Under the pieces are notes generated by a model that searched no databases, had not been told where the DNA came from, and saw nothing but the letters and a program-made list of their open reading frames with translations. This document shows, piece after piece, positions 23,625 through 35,291 of a stretch of 64,000 nucleotides of DNA. A program made the position numbers and the translations under genes. Source of the stretch: Escallonia rubra (lineage: Eukaryota > Streptophyta > Magnoliopsida > Escalloniales > Escalloniaceae); assembly GCA_033065855.1 (NCBI GenBank), contig JAVXUO010002348.1, positions 124,001-188,000 of the forward strand, in the 5' to 3' direction. The first letter of the stretch is position 1, and every line of letters starts with the position of its first letter.

Positions 23625-26600
23625 AAACAGTGAATGCCATTTTTTTGCAGACTTCGGATAGGATCAATTTAGTTTTAAACTTAAGTTTTGAACGAGAAGA
23701 TCTTCTACCGGCAAGGATAACAAAGTTCCTCTTAAAGACCACTCTGGAACCTAAATATCTGATCTGGAAGAACTTATAGACCTCATCCAACACCACTACC
23801 GAAAGCTTTTCACGAGGGACCTTCCACAAAAGTTAAGCAAAAATGATCCTTTCCCCTTTAGATTAACCCAAGAGACCACATGGACCTTACCCACCCCCCT
23901 TCGGACGAGGAGATTAAAGGAGCTGTCTTCAAAATAAAAGCCCTTAAGGCTCCGGGACCTGATGGTGTCCACGCCATCCTCTATCAATGTTTCTGGGACG
24001 TGGTTGGCCCCCATACTTGCACTTTTACCAAAAATTGCTTTCATGAGAAAAAACTTCCTACCGATGCTAAGAAAATTCATATACCTCTCATCCCCAAAGT
24101 TGATAGCCCTGAAACCACAAGCCAATTCCGCCCTATTAGCTTATTCAATGTTAGCTATAAAATCATCACCAAAATCCTTGTTGAAAGATTAAGGCCTACA
24201 CTTAACAACCTCATACGTCCTTATCGTAGTAGTTTTCTCCCTGGAAGATCCATTTTTGATAATATTGTGATTGAACAAGAAATTATCCATTTCCTTCGCA
24301 AGAATAGAAAAGGAAAAAGTGGAGGGATGATAATTAAGATAGACCTTGAGAAAGCCTATAACTTGTTGAGCTGGGACTTCATAAAGTACACTCTAATTAA
24401 CCTGAACTTTCCAAAGGACTGGATTGATCTAATCGTGGACTGCATTACTGGTAACACGATCTCTTTTTTTGCGGAATGGTGCCCCTCTTTCTTCTTTCAT
24501 ACCTGGTAGGGGTATCAGACAGGGGACCCCCTGTCCCCCTACATATTCACGCTATGCATGGAAAGACTCCCCAATCTCATTTGCAAACGTGTGCTTGATA
24601 ATGACTGGAAAGGGCTCCAAGCTTCTAGGAATGGCCCCATATCAACAATCTCTTCTTTGCCGACGATCTTCTCCTTTTTGCTAAGGTCGATACCCATCAC
24701 TGCTTCACCATTCTTGACACTTTGAACCAGTTTTGTTTGGAATTGGGCCAAAAATTCAACCCCAACAAATCCAAAATATTCATATCGCCAAACATAAACC
24801 GGAGCCAGGCCAAATAGTTAAGCCATTGATGTGGCTTCCCTATTTCCCAAGACCTTGGATTGTACTTGGGTGCCCCTTTCATACACAGAAGATATTCCAA
24901 GAGTCATTTCAACCGAAAAAATCCAAAGCAGACTTACTATTTGGAAATCGAAACTCCTCTCCACTGCTGGAAGACTAACACTTATTCAATCGGTTATAGC
25001 TACTATTCCCATTTATAGTATGCAAACCAATATCCTTCCCATGGAAATCTGCAACACTTTGGACAAAATTAATAGAGATTTCTTATGGGGGGACACGGAA
25101 GACCAAAGAAAGATTCACCTTGTTAAATGGGAAACGGTTTGTAAGCCTAAAAAGGTGGGAGGGCTTGGGTTAAGAAGGAGTAAAGAGAATAATTTAGCTC
25201 TCTTAACCAAACTGTCATGGAACCTGTGTAAAAAGGAGACACCCCTTTGGACCCAAGTGTTGGCGGCCAAGTATATTAACTCCAAAAACCCTAGAACTTG
25301 GGAACAAAAAAAGGAGGATCTCATATCTGGAAAGGCATTATAAGTACCAAGAGTTTCCTTATGAGGGGAACTAAATGGCTGATTGGTGATGGAAAACACA
25401 TATATTTTGGGGAAGATTGGTGGTGTGGCGAAAAACCCTTGAGTAATGTCAACAACCCTATTGACCCCTCCCTGAGGGTCAGTGATTTCTTGCAAAATGA
25501 CAGATGGAACGTGGAGTTTTGGGAGGAACAACTAGGAAGCGACATCATAAATCAAATTCATAAAACCCTTATATCCACTTACATCTCATACCCTGATACA
25601 CCTATTTGGGGAATAGAGGCCAATGGCCTCTTTTCCACCAAATCTGTCTACTCTAATTTCTTCTCCTCCCGTAATGATAGAAACCATCCAGAGAACATTA
25701 TTTGGAAGAAAATTTGGAAAATCAAGACCTCCAAAAGAATAAACCTCTTCCTTTGGTCTGTGGCACATAACCGTCTCCCAACTAACACTCTACGTGCCAC
25801 TAGAGGTTGGACTTCCAACCCTTCCTGTGATTTCTGTCACCACCCCCAGGAGGACACCACCCATGTCCTGAGATGTTGCCAGGCAGCCAAAGATATCTGG
25901 AATCACTTCCTTCCCCCGAGCACTATGATAGAAGACAACACTTTAAACTTGCATGAATGGATGCTAAAGTATTGTTCCCAGCAGAGAAACAAGGCAGATT
26001 CTTCCCATCACCCAACACCCACCCTGTTTGCTATTATTTTGTGGTTCATATGGAAAAGTAGGAAGGAAAGAATCTTCAACGACACTCCGCATGATGCCAG
26101 CAAAGCAAGAGTTAGAATCATCCACCACCATGAAGACACGGTGAAAGCTTTCCAACTTTATATGAAATCTAAAAACTGTAGAAAACATAGCTTAATTTCT
26201 TGGACCTTTCCCATGACAGGCCATTGCAAACTAAACACTGGCGGATGTGCTAGAGGAAACCCATGACATGGTGGTTTCGGAGGACTCTTGGGAAATGAAA
26301 GCGGCATTTGGCAATGGGGCTTCTGTGGAAACCTTGGAGAAACACCTAGCCTAACAATAGAGCTTTGGGGCATACAACAAGGATTGAAGATGGCAAAGGA
26401 ACAAAACATTCAAAAAATGATATTGGAAACGGACTCTATAATGACGATCCAACTGATAACAAAGGAAGAAAATCCAAATCACCAAATGAGGGGACTAATT
26501 GCAGATTGCAGGTTCATTTTACAAAGATGCAAATATCAGATAACCCACACTCTTTGTGAAGGCAACAAATATGCAGACCTCCTGGCACACATGGGAGCCG

Positions 26601-26741
26601 ATCAACCACAAACCATTGTCCACCTGGAAGAACCCAGCAGGGAGTTACTGCAACTTTTGCTTGCAGATATTAGCGGAATAGCCTTTGAGAGGCGTAGTTA
26701 GTCTGTTGTAGTTTCCGTTCCTTTAAACCAAAAAAAAAAGT
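23625..26741 (+). mobile_element. 5'-truncated L1-type LINE, plus strand
   Basis: The element keeps the 3' part of ORF2 and ends in A10 at 26731-26740 after a short 3' UTR. ORF1 and the endonuclease are missing; the start near 23625 is approximate because I found no clear target duplication. It lies inside an older minus-strand LINE. Confidence 0.8.
23880..26701 (+). pseudogene. LINE ORF2 remnant: reverse transcriptase, zf-RVT and RNase H
   Basis: Order of parts: RT start (ALKAPGPDGVHAILYQ), FRPISLFNVSYKIITKIL, GRSIFDNIVIEQE, catalytic motif A (KIDLEKAYN), then GIRQG, where a one-base loss near 24521 breaks the frame. The FFADDLLLF motif follows at 24653 in the shifted frame. The thumb and linker (LSTAGRLTLIQSVIATIPIY and later IGDGKHIYFGEDWW) continue to 25320 and, in another frame, to 26266. 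The zinc-finger-like zf-RVT part holds the CDFCHHPQEDTTHVLRC stretch. The RNase H end (26288-26701) has LNTGG where families usually have LNTDG, so a catalytic Asp is lost, and one more frame break near 26264. The ORF is non-functional. Confidence 0.85.
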
Positions 26742-28570
26742 CATCTCCAACCTGTACACTGAAGCTCGACATTTTGACCAGAAAGCGAAGAATTTTGTTT
26801 TGCGGGTGGCTATGTCCAAAGAAGCACCAATGTGTTGTCCAAAAGTGGTAGAAACTCGAATTTTCATCACAACAGAGAGAGTCATTGAGATGTGCTTGAG
26901 ATCAAAGGTGACTTGTGGAAGTTGATTCTTTAACCAGTCTCCCTCCCGTAAAGAGTTATCTGCAAACAAGAGATGTTGATGCGTGGACCTCCTCTCAGAC
27001 TTGTATGCCTTGGATATTGAAGTTCTTGAGCGAAGGAAATAAGATTAGATAAGACCTCACCATAAAGCATGAACAGGTACGGAGATGATGGATCACATTG
27101 TTTAAGACCAAAAGAAGAGGAGGATCGATCAAACGGGGAACCATTGATGGGAACAACATAAGACACTGTATTAACAGCGTATAGAGTTGTATCTATTTTG
27201 AGGAGAAGCCAAACTTTTTCGGAACACTGCCGGCTCACTTGATGAAAACCTTTGATCATGTGAATCTTTAATGCAACTAACTGTCGGGAGCCAGCTTCGT
27301 GAAGTTTAATATGATTCGTGAGTTCCTGGGTGAGTAAGATGTTGCTAGAGATCTGACGGCCAACCTCAAAAGCATCCGAGAAGGGGGAAATTAAAGGGCT
27401 AATGGCCCTCAAAGACAAGCTAAGGCGTTTGAGAGGGCCGATGATCTCTAGCTGTTGCAGGATCCCAAATTTTGCGAATATGGAATGAGATAGTTTGGAA
27501 CTAGTGGAGGTTCTATTTGACTAGTTGAAATACCGATTAGTCATCATAGGGGATCGTTACTAAGAGCGAGTCTCTGACAGCATATAACGAGATTTAAGAG
27601 GGAGAATAAACTGCTACGGTTAGAAGCCATTATCATCGGCAATCAATTACGGGGATGCCATGAGGTCCAGGGCTTTCAGTGAAATGATGTCAACCAGTTT
27701 TCTATGAACTTCACTCGCTGAGAAGGGCTTATCCATCATACTTATTGTAAATCCGAAAGAGAACGAGAGAGTGCATTAGTGGTCTCAAAATGCATCGCAG
27801 GGGATGTAGGCCTACTATTTATCTTTAGGATTGAAGCATCCTTGAAACAGTCTAGAAATCACTTCTGAATGTCCATGACAGAGCAATAAGTCATGTTCAG
27901 AGCATCAACTGCACACAGAATCATGTTCATGCTTCGTTGGAAGATTGCAGAATTGTGAAAGCAATGCGTGTTCATGTCTACCTGTTTAGCCATTTATCTC
28001 CATACATTTGGGCCTAATACAAGCTGTCACAGCCCGTACACCAATCTAGATGAAGTCCCGAGACTGAAACCACAATGCTGAGCACAAAGATCTGGTAGGA
28101 CGATTAATTGCTAACAATTTGGCTTCTTGTGTCCATAATGGGTTGAACAATATTTCAAATACGTTATCTATTCCAAAGATGGAGTATTCAGAGCAAAATT
28201 CTACATTTTTACCCCATAACACAAAAGAGGGGGGGGGGGGGGGGGGGTTGTTAAGGGGGTGACCCAAGCAATCTTTGTCATTCTATTTTCCTTGGGTAGA
28301 ACACCAATCAAGCTTCAAATCTGAGAGGTTGAACTCTTTCCAACGGTAGACACGTGGACAGATTGATGGGAGCATGATCAGAAGTTTGAATACCTACGTT
28401 ATGGGAGAGAGAATTACTCAAACAGATTAACCACTCTGGATTTGTAAAGATTGTCGATTCTCTCACAAAGTGACGGCTGACATACTCGTCCATTATGAGT
28501 CTTGATAACTGTCTGAGATGTAACAAGATTTTCCCCCAAATTGTTTGTTTTGTAGGAATAACATGACGCC
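26670..28570 (-). pseudogene. Older LINE ORF2 remnant: endonuclease end and RT fragments
   Basis: Minus-strand frames at 28308-28526, 26930-27418 and 26670-26969 carry LINE landmarks (SDHAPI, GRQIS, the PSSPYLF stretch, FADNSL) in the right order but interrupted by stops and shifts. A run of 19 G at 28229-28247 lies between them and probably arose later. No frame is intact. Confidence 0.7.
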
Positions 28571-29743
28571 CATATACAAATCCTACGAGCCAAGGAGCAC
28601 CAAAGGAGGAATAAAGGAGATAATGATACTGTTCTTATGAAGAATTAAAATGCCAGCCTTAAGGCAAACCTTCCAACACACCCACAGTCCACCCTTGTGA
28701 CCCGTAACACCTCGTGGGGACACTCCTCAGAAGGAGGTAATACTTTTTTTTTTGGTAATAAAAGGAGGAGGTAATAATAAATTTGACAAATGGTCGTGCT
28801 ACCAAATTTGGGTGCATTTTTATTTCTTGAATGGACAAATTTCCAATAGTCGAGTACATGTCAACCTTACTAGTGTTTGAACCAGGTGAGTTAAGCAAGA
28901 ATCTAGACAATTCCAGCCGGATAGATTCATTAAGCTTGAAGGGGTCATACTCAGAAAATACCCAAAACCCAATTCAAGTTTTGACCAAAGATATGTGTCG
29001 CTAATGGGGCCTGAGAATGGGGGCAAGATGAGGTTTTTGGGTCTATTCCTGCTGCTGCAAAATTAAGTATCAAGAATTGCCGAGAGGCCGAAGTATGCAA
29101 AAGTGAAAGCCAACACAAAATTAGATTTTCTTTTCCGCATAAAAGGGTTAATGATTCTCTTTTTAAAAGGACGACAAACCTGAATAGGCCAAATGATAAG
29201 AAATTTTCTCTTTTTTCTGCAAGATGTTGGCCTAGGATAATACGACATTACCAAAAGAAAAACCATGTCAAGGCAGGCCAGAGGTTGAGTTGATGATTCG
29301 TTTTTTAAAGGGACGACAAGCATCAGTGGACTAGATGGTACCAAGGGGCAAGGGCAAGTTCCTTTTATTTTCTACATGAATGTGATTTGCAGAAACTTGA
29401 CGCATTTGATGAAGACAATGAAGGTAGGACATTTAATAAAGTTGTTCCGGCTCCAAAACAACTTTATTGGCATTATTAATGACCCTTGGGGGAGTCTTAA
29501 AAACCCCAAATCTTACAAAAAAAGTGCCATCTACCTTGGGATTGACCTCCGAAGGGGGACAGTGCGCACCACTGACTTCTGTTTGGAATTAATCACATCG
29601 CTTTCTGAATTCTGTGTTCATTGTCAAAGAGCGACAGGTTTCTGCAAAGGTTATGGGTTTAGACTTCCTATGAGAACTACTCAGTTGTATTTCCTTTGGA
29701 CTAACGAAAAAGACCTCACATAAATCGTCAATCAAGTCCTTAA

Positions 29744-30340
29744 TGTCACGGACCGTTGCAAAGGAGACTGAATTTTGGTGGTTACGCCATGCGGACACTC
29801 ATTAGGCGCTTGCGGGATGCTTAGTGGACGCTTACCTGGTGATGGAAGGGCAAGGCTCCGGAAGGTTCATGATATTTTTACACACTATGGTCTTGTAAAT
29901 ATGTACATATTCTCGAGTAGTGATGGATAACTCTAGAATGGTAGGAGAACATTCTAGGAGTAGTCTAGAATGGTAGGGAAATGTATGGAGGCTTGTACAT
30001 TTTGTAGAGAGTTCTAGAGGGTGAGTAAGAACCATAGGATGCAATGTAATCCCCGCCGTCCGTTGAGGAGGTGGACTAGTATAAGTAGCCAAGGCCTCAC
30101 TTGGCCAAGGCATTTCCAAGAGGGGATCCATCCTAGACATCCTAAGACATCCAAGCATTGTTGTGTATTGAGCTTTTTCCAAATAGTATAGTGGGAATCA
30201 TTCCCCAAAACTCTTGTGTTCCTTTGTGTGTTTGCTTCTAACATCGCTCAGCTCGAGGGTTAGGCTGACTTAACGCACAAGCGGGCTTGATAGCTAAGTG
30301 TCACACGGTCTGACTTAGGGAAATCATTCATTCCATGGCA
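29744..30340 (+). repeat. 5' LTR of the chromovirus
   Basis: 597 bp, TG..CA ends, very similar to 33110-33687 across its length (shared words AGAACATTCTAGGAGTAGTC or nearly so, and GCTCAGCTCGAGGGTTAGGC). LTR divergence is moderate, so the insertion is not brand new. Confidence 0.9.
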
Positions 30341-30342
30341 AG

Positions 30343-30360
30343 TGGTATCAGAGCTTGGTT
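30343..30360 (+). other. Primer-binding site (initiator Met tRNA)
   Basis: TGGTATCAGAGCTTGGTT lies two bases after the 5' LTR, the usual plant Met-tRNA primer site. Confidence 0.9.
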
Positions 30361-30615
30361 ACGCGAGGTCGTGCCAAGCAAGGAGCGTAATGGCAAGCAA
30401 GGACACTAGCGTTGGGACATCGGGGATGTTCGAGGAAAATGTGGTTGTGGAGTGTGGTGAGATCCACTACCACCACCCAATGGGAAGAAGGATGGTCGAG
30501 GCCAAATCAAGTCGAGGGATGCGCTTGCTTCATTGGATGCGGAACGGGTCATTTGGATATTGCGATAGGAGATGTCAAGGATCGTGTGGGGATAGCCAAG
30601 AAAAATCTATAGAAG

Positions 30616-31449
30616 TTGGAGGAGCACGTCTTAGAAGATCTCGAGTCGCTCAAGAAAGCGGTGGGTGCCCAAGATGAGCTACGTGAAAGGTTTATGGAGT
30701 TGTTCGCTAGTTTGCAAGAACAACTCGACGTGGTGAAGGTTGGCGTGGGAGAGACGAGGCAAGATACGACCATGTGCAAGAGAGCTGTCACGGGTGAAGT
30801 GGTTGCCACTCCTAGTCCAAGGGTGGACACGCCAAAGCCAAAGGAGTTTGGAGGAAAGTGGGATGCCAAGGAGCTCAATAATTTCGTATGGCACATGGAG
30901 AAATATTTTGAGGGTGCCAGCATCACGGATGAGAAGAAGAAGGTAAGAACTGCGACCCTCTATCTTACGGATACGGCTACTCTATGGTGGCATATAAAAC
31001 ATTGTGATATCGAAAAAGGGTTGTACAACATAGATACGTGGGAAGTGTTTAAAAGGGAGATTAAGAAGCATTTCTATCCGGAGAATGTAGCATACAAAGC
31101 TAGGAAGAAGATGAAGGAGTTGAGGCATACGAGTAGCATAAGTAAATAAGTGAAGGAGTTTACGACCCTTATGCTTCATATTCCGAATATGGCGGAGGAA
31201 GACCTTCTCTTCAACTTCGTCGATGACCTCCAAAGTTGGGCAAAGAAAAAAATTCAACGCAGGGGCGTGAAGAATATCGATAAAGCCATAGCAATGACGG
31301 AGTCATTGATAGAGTATGATAAAGGCGGCGACTCTCCAAAGTCGAAGGGGATAGATGAAGCTTCGGAAGGCAACCACACCAATGGTGGGGGAGGAAGCCT
31401 TAAGGCGTGGCACAAATGGGACAATCACGCTAGCACGAGCAAGACCTAA
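30616..31449 (+). pseudogene. Retrotransposon Gag, broken by an in-frame stop
   Basis: The frame starts with a coiled-coil-like stretch rich in Leu and Glu and reaches the retrotransposon Gag core (PKEFGGKWDAKELNNFVW, TDTATLWWHIKH, WEVFKREIKKHFYPENVAYK, KMKELRH). A TAA at 31147-31149 interrupts it. The same frame continues directly with VKEFTTLMLHIPNM and LLFNFVDDLQSWAKK to 31449, so a single nonsense change separates two halves of one protein. Gag would form the particle that packages the element's RNA. Confidence 0.85.
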
Positions 31450-31850
31450 GGCCGCGGTAAGCTACAAGAGATAAGTGCTAGCCGCAAGCCAAATGAGTGT
31501 TTCTTTTGCGGAAGGCCGCATTGGGCAAGGGATTGCCCGCGACAAGGCCAGCTAGACGCCTTAGTCAAGAACAAGGAGAAGGAAGAGTCCGAGGGTGAGA
31601 CGGTAAGCATAGGCTCGCTTCAAGTCCTAAATGTGCTACAAAGGAAGAATATGACGCAAGTCCCGACGGGTGAGCCACAAACTTTTATGAGCAAATGATT
31701 GCTCTATGTGGAAGCGAAGTTGAATGGAAAGCCCGAGCAAGTGTTGGTGGATACGGGGGCAACTCACAACTTCATTACTGTGGATGAGGCCGAGCGGATG
31801 GGTCTCAATGTGGTTGACGGGGGAGGATGGTAGAGGATGGTTGAAGACCG
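31450..31850 (+). pseudogene. Zinc knuckle and aspartic protease remnant of the chromovirus
   Basis: A frame around 31490-31560 contains CFFCGRPHWARDC, a C-x2-C-x3-H-x4-C knuckle common in plant chromoviruses. After a stop near 31697, LVDTGATHNFI at about 31744-31776 gives the D-T-G active site of the retroviral-type protease. The sequence after 31850 degrades and jumps to an unrelated-looking linker with repeated (V/E)LKGK(E/K)-type phrases (32220-32390). Confidence 0.8.
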
Positions 31851-32617
31851 TCAACTCTAAAGCGAAGCCCCTACAAGGCACAGTCTGACGGGTGGAAATG
31901 TACCTTGGTAAGTCGAAGGGGTTGGTGGATTTATCTGTGGCACGGATGGGATGATTTGAAGGTAGTGTTGAGCCTTGATTTCTTCTGCTAGGTGAATGCC
32001 CTTGTGTTACCGTATAACAACGCGGTATGCATCATGGAGAAGGGAACGACTTGTGTGGTGCCTATGTTTGAGGGAAGATCTAGCACCATGACTTCTATGC
32101 GGTTATCGGGTATGCGACTAGTGCAAGGAGTCGAAGATGAGGAAGCCAGGAATGAGGGCACTTACTTGGTGAGTCTCAAGGTTGAAGACCATGTTGCGAC
32201 ATCGGCCGAGCAGCCACCAAAAGAAATTATGGGCGTCCTTAAGGGGAAGACGAACGCCATGCCGCGTGACCTACCAAGGGAGGTAGAGGACGTTCTCAAG
32301 GGGAAAGAGAACGTGTCATCCGAGCGACCAAGGGAACTAAAAGACGTCCTTAAGGGGAAGAAGGACGTTGTGCAGTGGGAGAGGCCAAAGTGACGACCAC
32401 TTAGGAGAAATATGGATCATGAATGCAAGCTTGACCGAGGGGCCAAGCTATCATCCGTGGCACCATGTGGGATGGTGCCACCAAAGGTTAAAAAGTTGGC
32501 GACTACTTCGAAGGCGAAAGGGGAGATCATCAAGCTGATCAAGGAGGGGCTGTAGTGTGATTCATTAGCCAAGGAGTTACTAAAGCTTGTGAAGAGTGGG
32601 AAGACCCACGGTATTGG

Positions 32618-32833
32618 GTGAATGAAGGCCTACTCTATACGAAGGGCGGACGAGTGTACGTGCCAATGTGGAATAACCTAAAGAGGATGGTCATACGAGA
32701 ATGTCATGACACTCATTCGACAGTGCACCCGGGGCATCGACGGACGTACGCTTTGGTGGATGCGGCGTACTATTGGCCCCAAATGAAGAATGAAGTGCAA
32801 ATGTATGTCAAGACTTGTCCTGTGTGCCGATAA
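32618..32833 (+). pseudogene. Integrase zinc-binding (H2C2) domain fragment
   Basis: HDTHSTVHPGHRRTYALV followed by YYWPQMKNEVQMYVKTCPVC shows the His-x-His and C-x2-C pattern of the integrase N-terminal zinc domain. It stops right after CR, so the catalytic DDE core is absent. Upstream a frame near 32560 also looks like the RNase H/integrase linker. Confidence 0.8.
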
Positions 32834-33078
32834 GTCAAGGAGAAATTCAGGCTGATGAGGCTAAAGGCTTGGACGCGACGCAGGTATCGTATGACTTGCG
32901 TAGGCGTGAGGCTGAGTACGTGCTTGGGTATAAAATTAAGAGGGGACGAAATGCTCCACCAAAGCAGCACTACTTAGTAAAGTGGAAGGGATTGCCGGAG
33001 CACCAAGCGACTTGTGAGTCAGTGGAAGAGCTCGGCAGTTTGAAGACCTCGCAGATCGCTATCATGAGGAGGTTGTAA
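32815..33078 (+). pseudogene. Chromodomain remnant
   Basis: The frame holds YVLGYKIKRGRNAPPKQHYL then VKWKGLPEHQATCESVEEL, a typical chromodomain of plant chromoviruses, which steers integration to chromatin. It overlaps the end of the integrase fragment in another frame, as expected when the middle has been deleted. It ends shortly before the polypurine tract. Confidence 0.8.
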
Positions 33079-33097
33079 CGAGGGCGTCGCCAAATTA

Positions 33098-33109
33098 GGT
33101 GGGGGAGAA
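33098..33109 (+). other. Polypurine tract
   Basis: GGTGGGGGAGAA immediately before the 3' LTR TG, where plus-strand DNA synthesis is primed. Confidence 0.85.
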
Positions 33110-33687
33110 TGTCACGGACCATTGCAAAAGAGGCTGATTTTTGAAGGTTACGCCATGCGGAAGCTCATTAGGCGTTTACGAGACGCTTACTTGGCAATAG
33201 AAGGGCAAGGCTTCCGAAAGGTTCAACACTTCTCTACACTCTTGTGTCTTGTAAATATGTACATATTCTAGAGTGGTGATGGATAACTCTAGAATGGTAG
33301 GAGAACATCCTAGGAGTAGTCTAGAATGGTAGGGAAACGTATGGAGGCTTGTACATTTTGTGGAGAGTTCTAGAGGGTGAGTAAGAACCGTAGGATGCAA
33401 TGTAATCCCCACTGTCCGTTGAGGAGGTGGACTAGTATAAGTAGCTAAGGCCTCACTTGGCCAAGGCATTTCCAAGAAGGGATCCATCCTAGACATCCAA
33501 ACATTGTTGTTTACTAAGCTTTCTCCAAATAGTATAGTAGGAATCATTCCCCAGACTCTTGTGTTCTGTTGCACTTTTCCTTCTAACATCGCTCAGCTCG
33601 AGGGTTAGGCTGATTTAGTGCACAAGCGGGGGCTTGATAGCTAAGTGTCGCATGGTCCGACTTAAGGAAGTCGTTCATTCCTTGACA
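33110..33687 (+). repeat. 3' LTR of the chromovirus
   Basis: 578 bp, starting TGTCACGGACC and ending CCTTGACA, aligned along its length with the 5' LTR; small deletions explain the 19-bp length difference. Confidence 0.9.
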
Positions 33688-34363
33688 TTAAGCACCCTAT
33701 GGTAAAAATTAAGTAAGTTTCAGCAGCATTCTTTAGACCGGAAGACATGAATCTCGAGACCCATTGTGTTATGCAGCGACAAGACCATATTTTTAGAATA
33801 ACAAAGTTCTAGGCAGAGCTTGGACTCACTCATGTAGCTTTCCATCATAATACCCTAGAAAAAGTAAAGGTAGATTGAAACATGAAATAGTAATACATGT
33901 GTACTGAGGCTTAAAAGCAAAGATGTAGAATTCCATTACACCGGTTGCAGGGTTTCACAGTTAAGTTTTGCTTCAAAGAAGCTGCCCCAGAATTCCATTA
34001 TGAAAAGAAACCAAGAGCACTCAGTCAAACCAGAGCATTTTTGTGACGTTGAAAATAACATATATTTTAATGAAAATGGTGAAAATTTTAGCTTTTTTTG
34101 GGATTTATTGTATTATATAATAAGCATGATGACTTCCAATGGAATATCCTCATTGCTCCTGCAATCCTAAATTATTTCTAATCACAGTAAATTGACCCTT
34201 TATATAGCAATCGCTTTTGAGCTTCCTTTTCATAGTGTTGTTTATATAACAATCAATGTCTTATATAGAGGGTACAATAGATGTGATCTTACTAGATTCC
34301 GGCCAACCAGGTTCATGCAATCCGAAGTTTGATTGACGTACTCTTTTTTTGCACTATGAATAT

Positions 34364-34897
34364 TAGGCCTGTACATGAACCGAGTTGTTCATGAACTGCT
34401 AGTGTTTCATTCCCCAAAGAACTCGTTCATGTTCGTTTGTATAATATACGAACTGAACATGAACAAAATATTAGAGCTCGTTTATTAAACGAGCCGAGCA
34501 TGAACATTCCAAAGTGTTCACGAATGTGTTCGTGAACAGCTCGTCAGGATAATAACTTAATTATAATATGTTCCAAACCCAAAAGTCATATAACTTAATC
34601 ATAATATTTATTAGTTTAAACTTGAAAGTCCTAAAATCAGTTAAATATTTGATTAAGTAAGGTGTAATTATAGTTTGGAAATAATTGTTTTGAACGAGAA
34701 CAAGAGTTTTTAAGTTTGAGTTCGGTTCGTATAAATAAACGAATATACTCGAGCAGACCACTAGTTTTGTGAAATGAACCGCGAACGAGTTCAAACAAAA
34801 ATTTGAAGATTAAACGAACACGAACACGACCTGAAACTAAACAAACGAGTTTAAACATACCTCTGTTCGGTTCGAACTCGGTTTGTATACAGCCCTA
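34364..34897. mobile_element. Degenerate TIR element (hAT-like MITE)
   Basis: Left end TAGGCCTGTACATGAACCGAG and right-end complement TAGGGCTGTATACAAACCGAG are imperfect TIRs about 21 bp long, of a type very common in plant genomes. The interior contains an inner palindrome around 34430-34470 (GTTCATGTTCGTTTG ... GAACTGAACATGAAC). No clean target duplication remains. The segment is missing from the duplicated copy at about 47770, which supports it being an insertion. Confidence 0.7.
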
Positions 34898-35291
34898 ACT
34901 GTGATGGAAGTTTAGTGGAATTGTCACAAGCACACACGATGAAGCAAGCTCATAAAAACGAAAAGACACTTGCGAATATTTGTAAATGCCCTCGGGTTAT
35001 TTAGTGTTTTGTGCTATTTAATACATCTTTGTGCTTGTCATGACCACCAAAGTAGTTAAGTAAGAGCACATGTGTAATAGACTTAGTTTCAATTGATGCT
35101 TAAGTTAAACTCAGTATACTTCTTATTATGCAAAGCAAAACAAGAAAAAGAACACCAAATATGTTAAATTACGTACTCCAAATGAACCATCAAGGTGATT
35201 AGTTTCCACATATGGTACTTATTTTTCTACTTGCTAGTACTTATAATGCTAGATTATATATAAAAACAGTTTCATCGGGCAAGAGATTTAA

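Larger units (their letters stand above)
23340..29040 (-). mobile_element. Older L1-type LINE, minus strand, split by another LINE
   Basis: Fragments in minus-strand order match the plan of plant L1 ORF2. The endonuclease end with SDHAPINL and RFEA lies at about 28310-28526. The reverse transcriptase part lies at 26930-27418 (GRQISSNILLTQEL, VALKIHMIKGF, then SSPYLFMLYGEVLSNLI). FADNSL stands at the position of the FADD motif near 26955. On the far side of the inserted + strand LINE, at about 23360-23490, is ARPRTSSWGWKGV followed by a QIVLGNARKLCWEQLL-like stretch, which fits the region after RT. Many stops and shifts show it is dead. The outer limits are approximate. Confidence 0.65.
29744..33687 (+). 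mobile_element. Defective chromovirus-type Ty3/Gypsy LTR retrotransposon
   Basis: LTRs at 29744-30340 and 33110-33687 begin TGTCACGGACC and end TGGCA or TGACA. A primer-binding site for initiator Met tRNA (TGGTATCAGAGC) starts at 30343, and a polypurine tract (AGGTGGGGGAGAA) directly precedes the 3' LTR. The flanks share TTAA (29740-29743 and 33688-33691); a full 5-bp duplication is not seen. Internal order: Gag, zinc knuckle, protease, then a gap where reverse transcriptase, RNase H and the integrase core should be, then the integrase HHCC domain and a chromodomain. At 3.9 kb it is far shorter than an intact element and cannot move alone. Confidence 0.9.
29589..33854 (-). pseudogene. Minus-strand open frame interrupted by an LTR retrotransposon
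   Basis: At 33854 downward, a strong acceptor (pyrimidine tract then TTCTAG) starts a frame with the words SESKLCLELCYSKNMV and NTMGLEIHVFRSKECC before a stop at 33720-33722. The same frame, past that stop, runs to the retrotransposon's edge. On the other side of the element it continues without shift as DLIDDLCEVFFVSPKEIQ and SSSHRKSKPITFAE to a stop near 29589. The frame match across a 3.9-kb insertion, with one shared TTAA, suggests an exon disrupted by the element. I recognise no family. The internal stop means it was already dead or the true model differs. Confidence 0.35.

Noticed and set aside
28229-28247. Run of 19 G as a possible functional quadruplex
   Set aside because: A single homopolymer inside a dead LINE, likely slippage; no wider structure.
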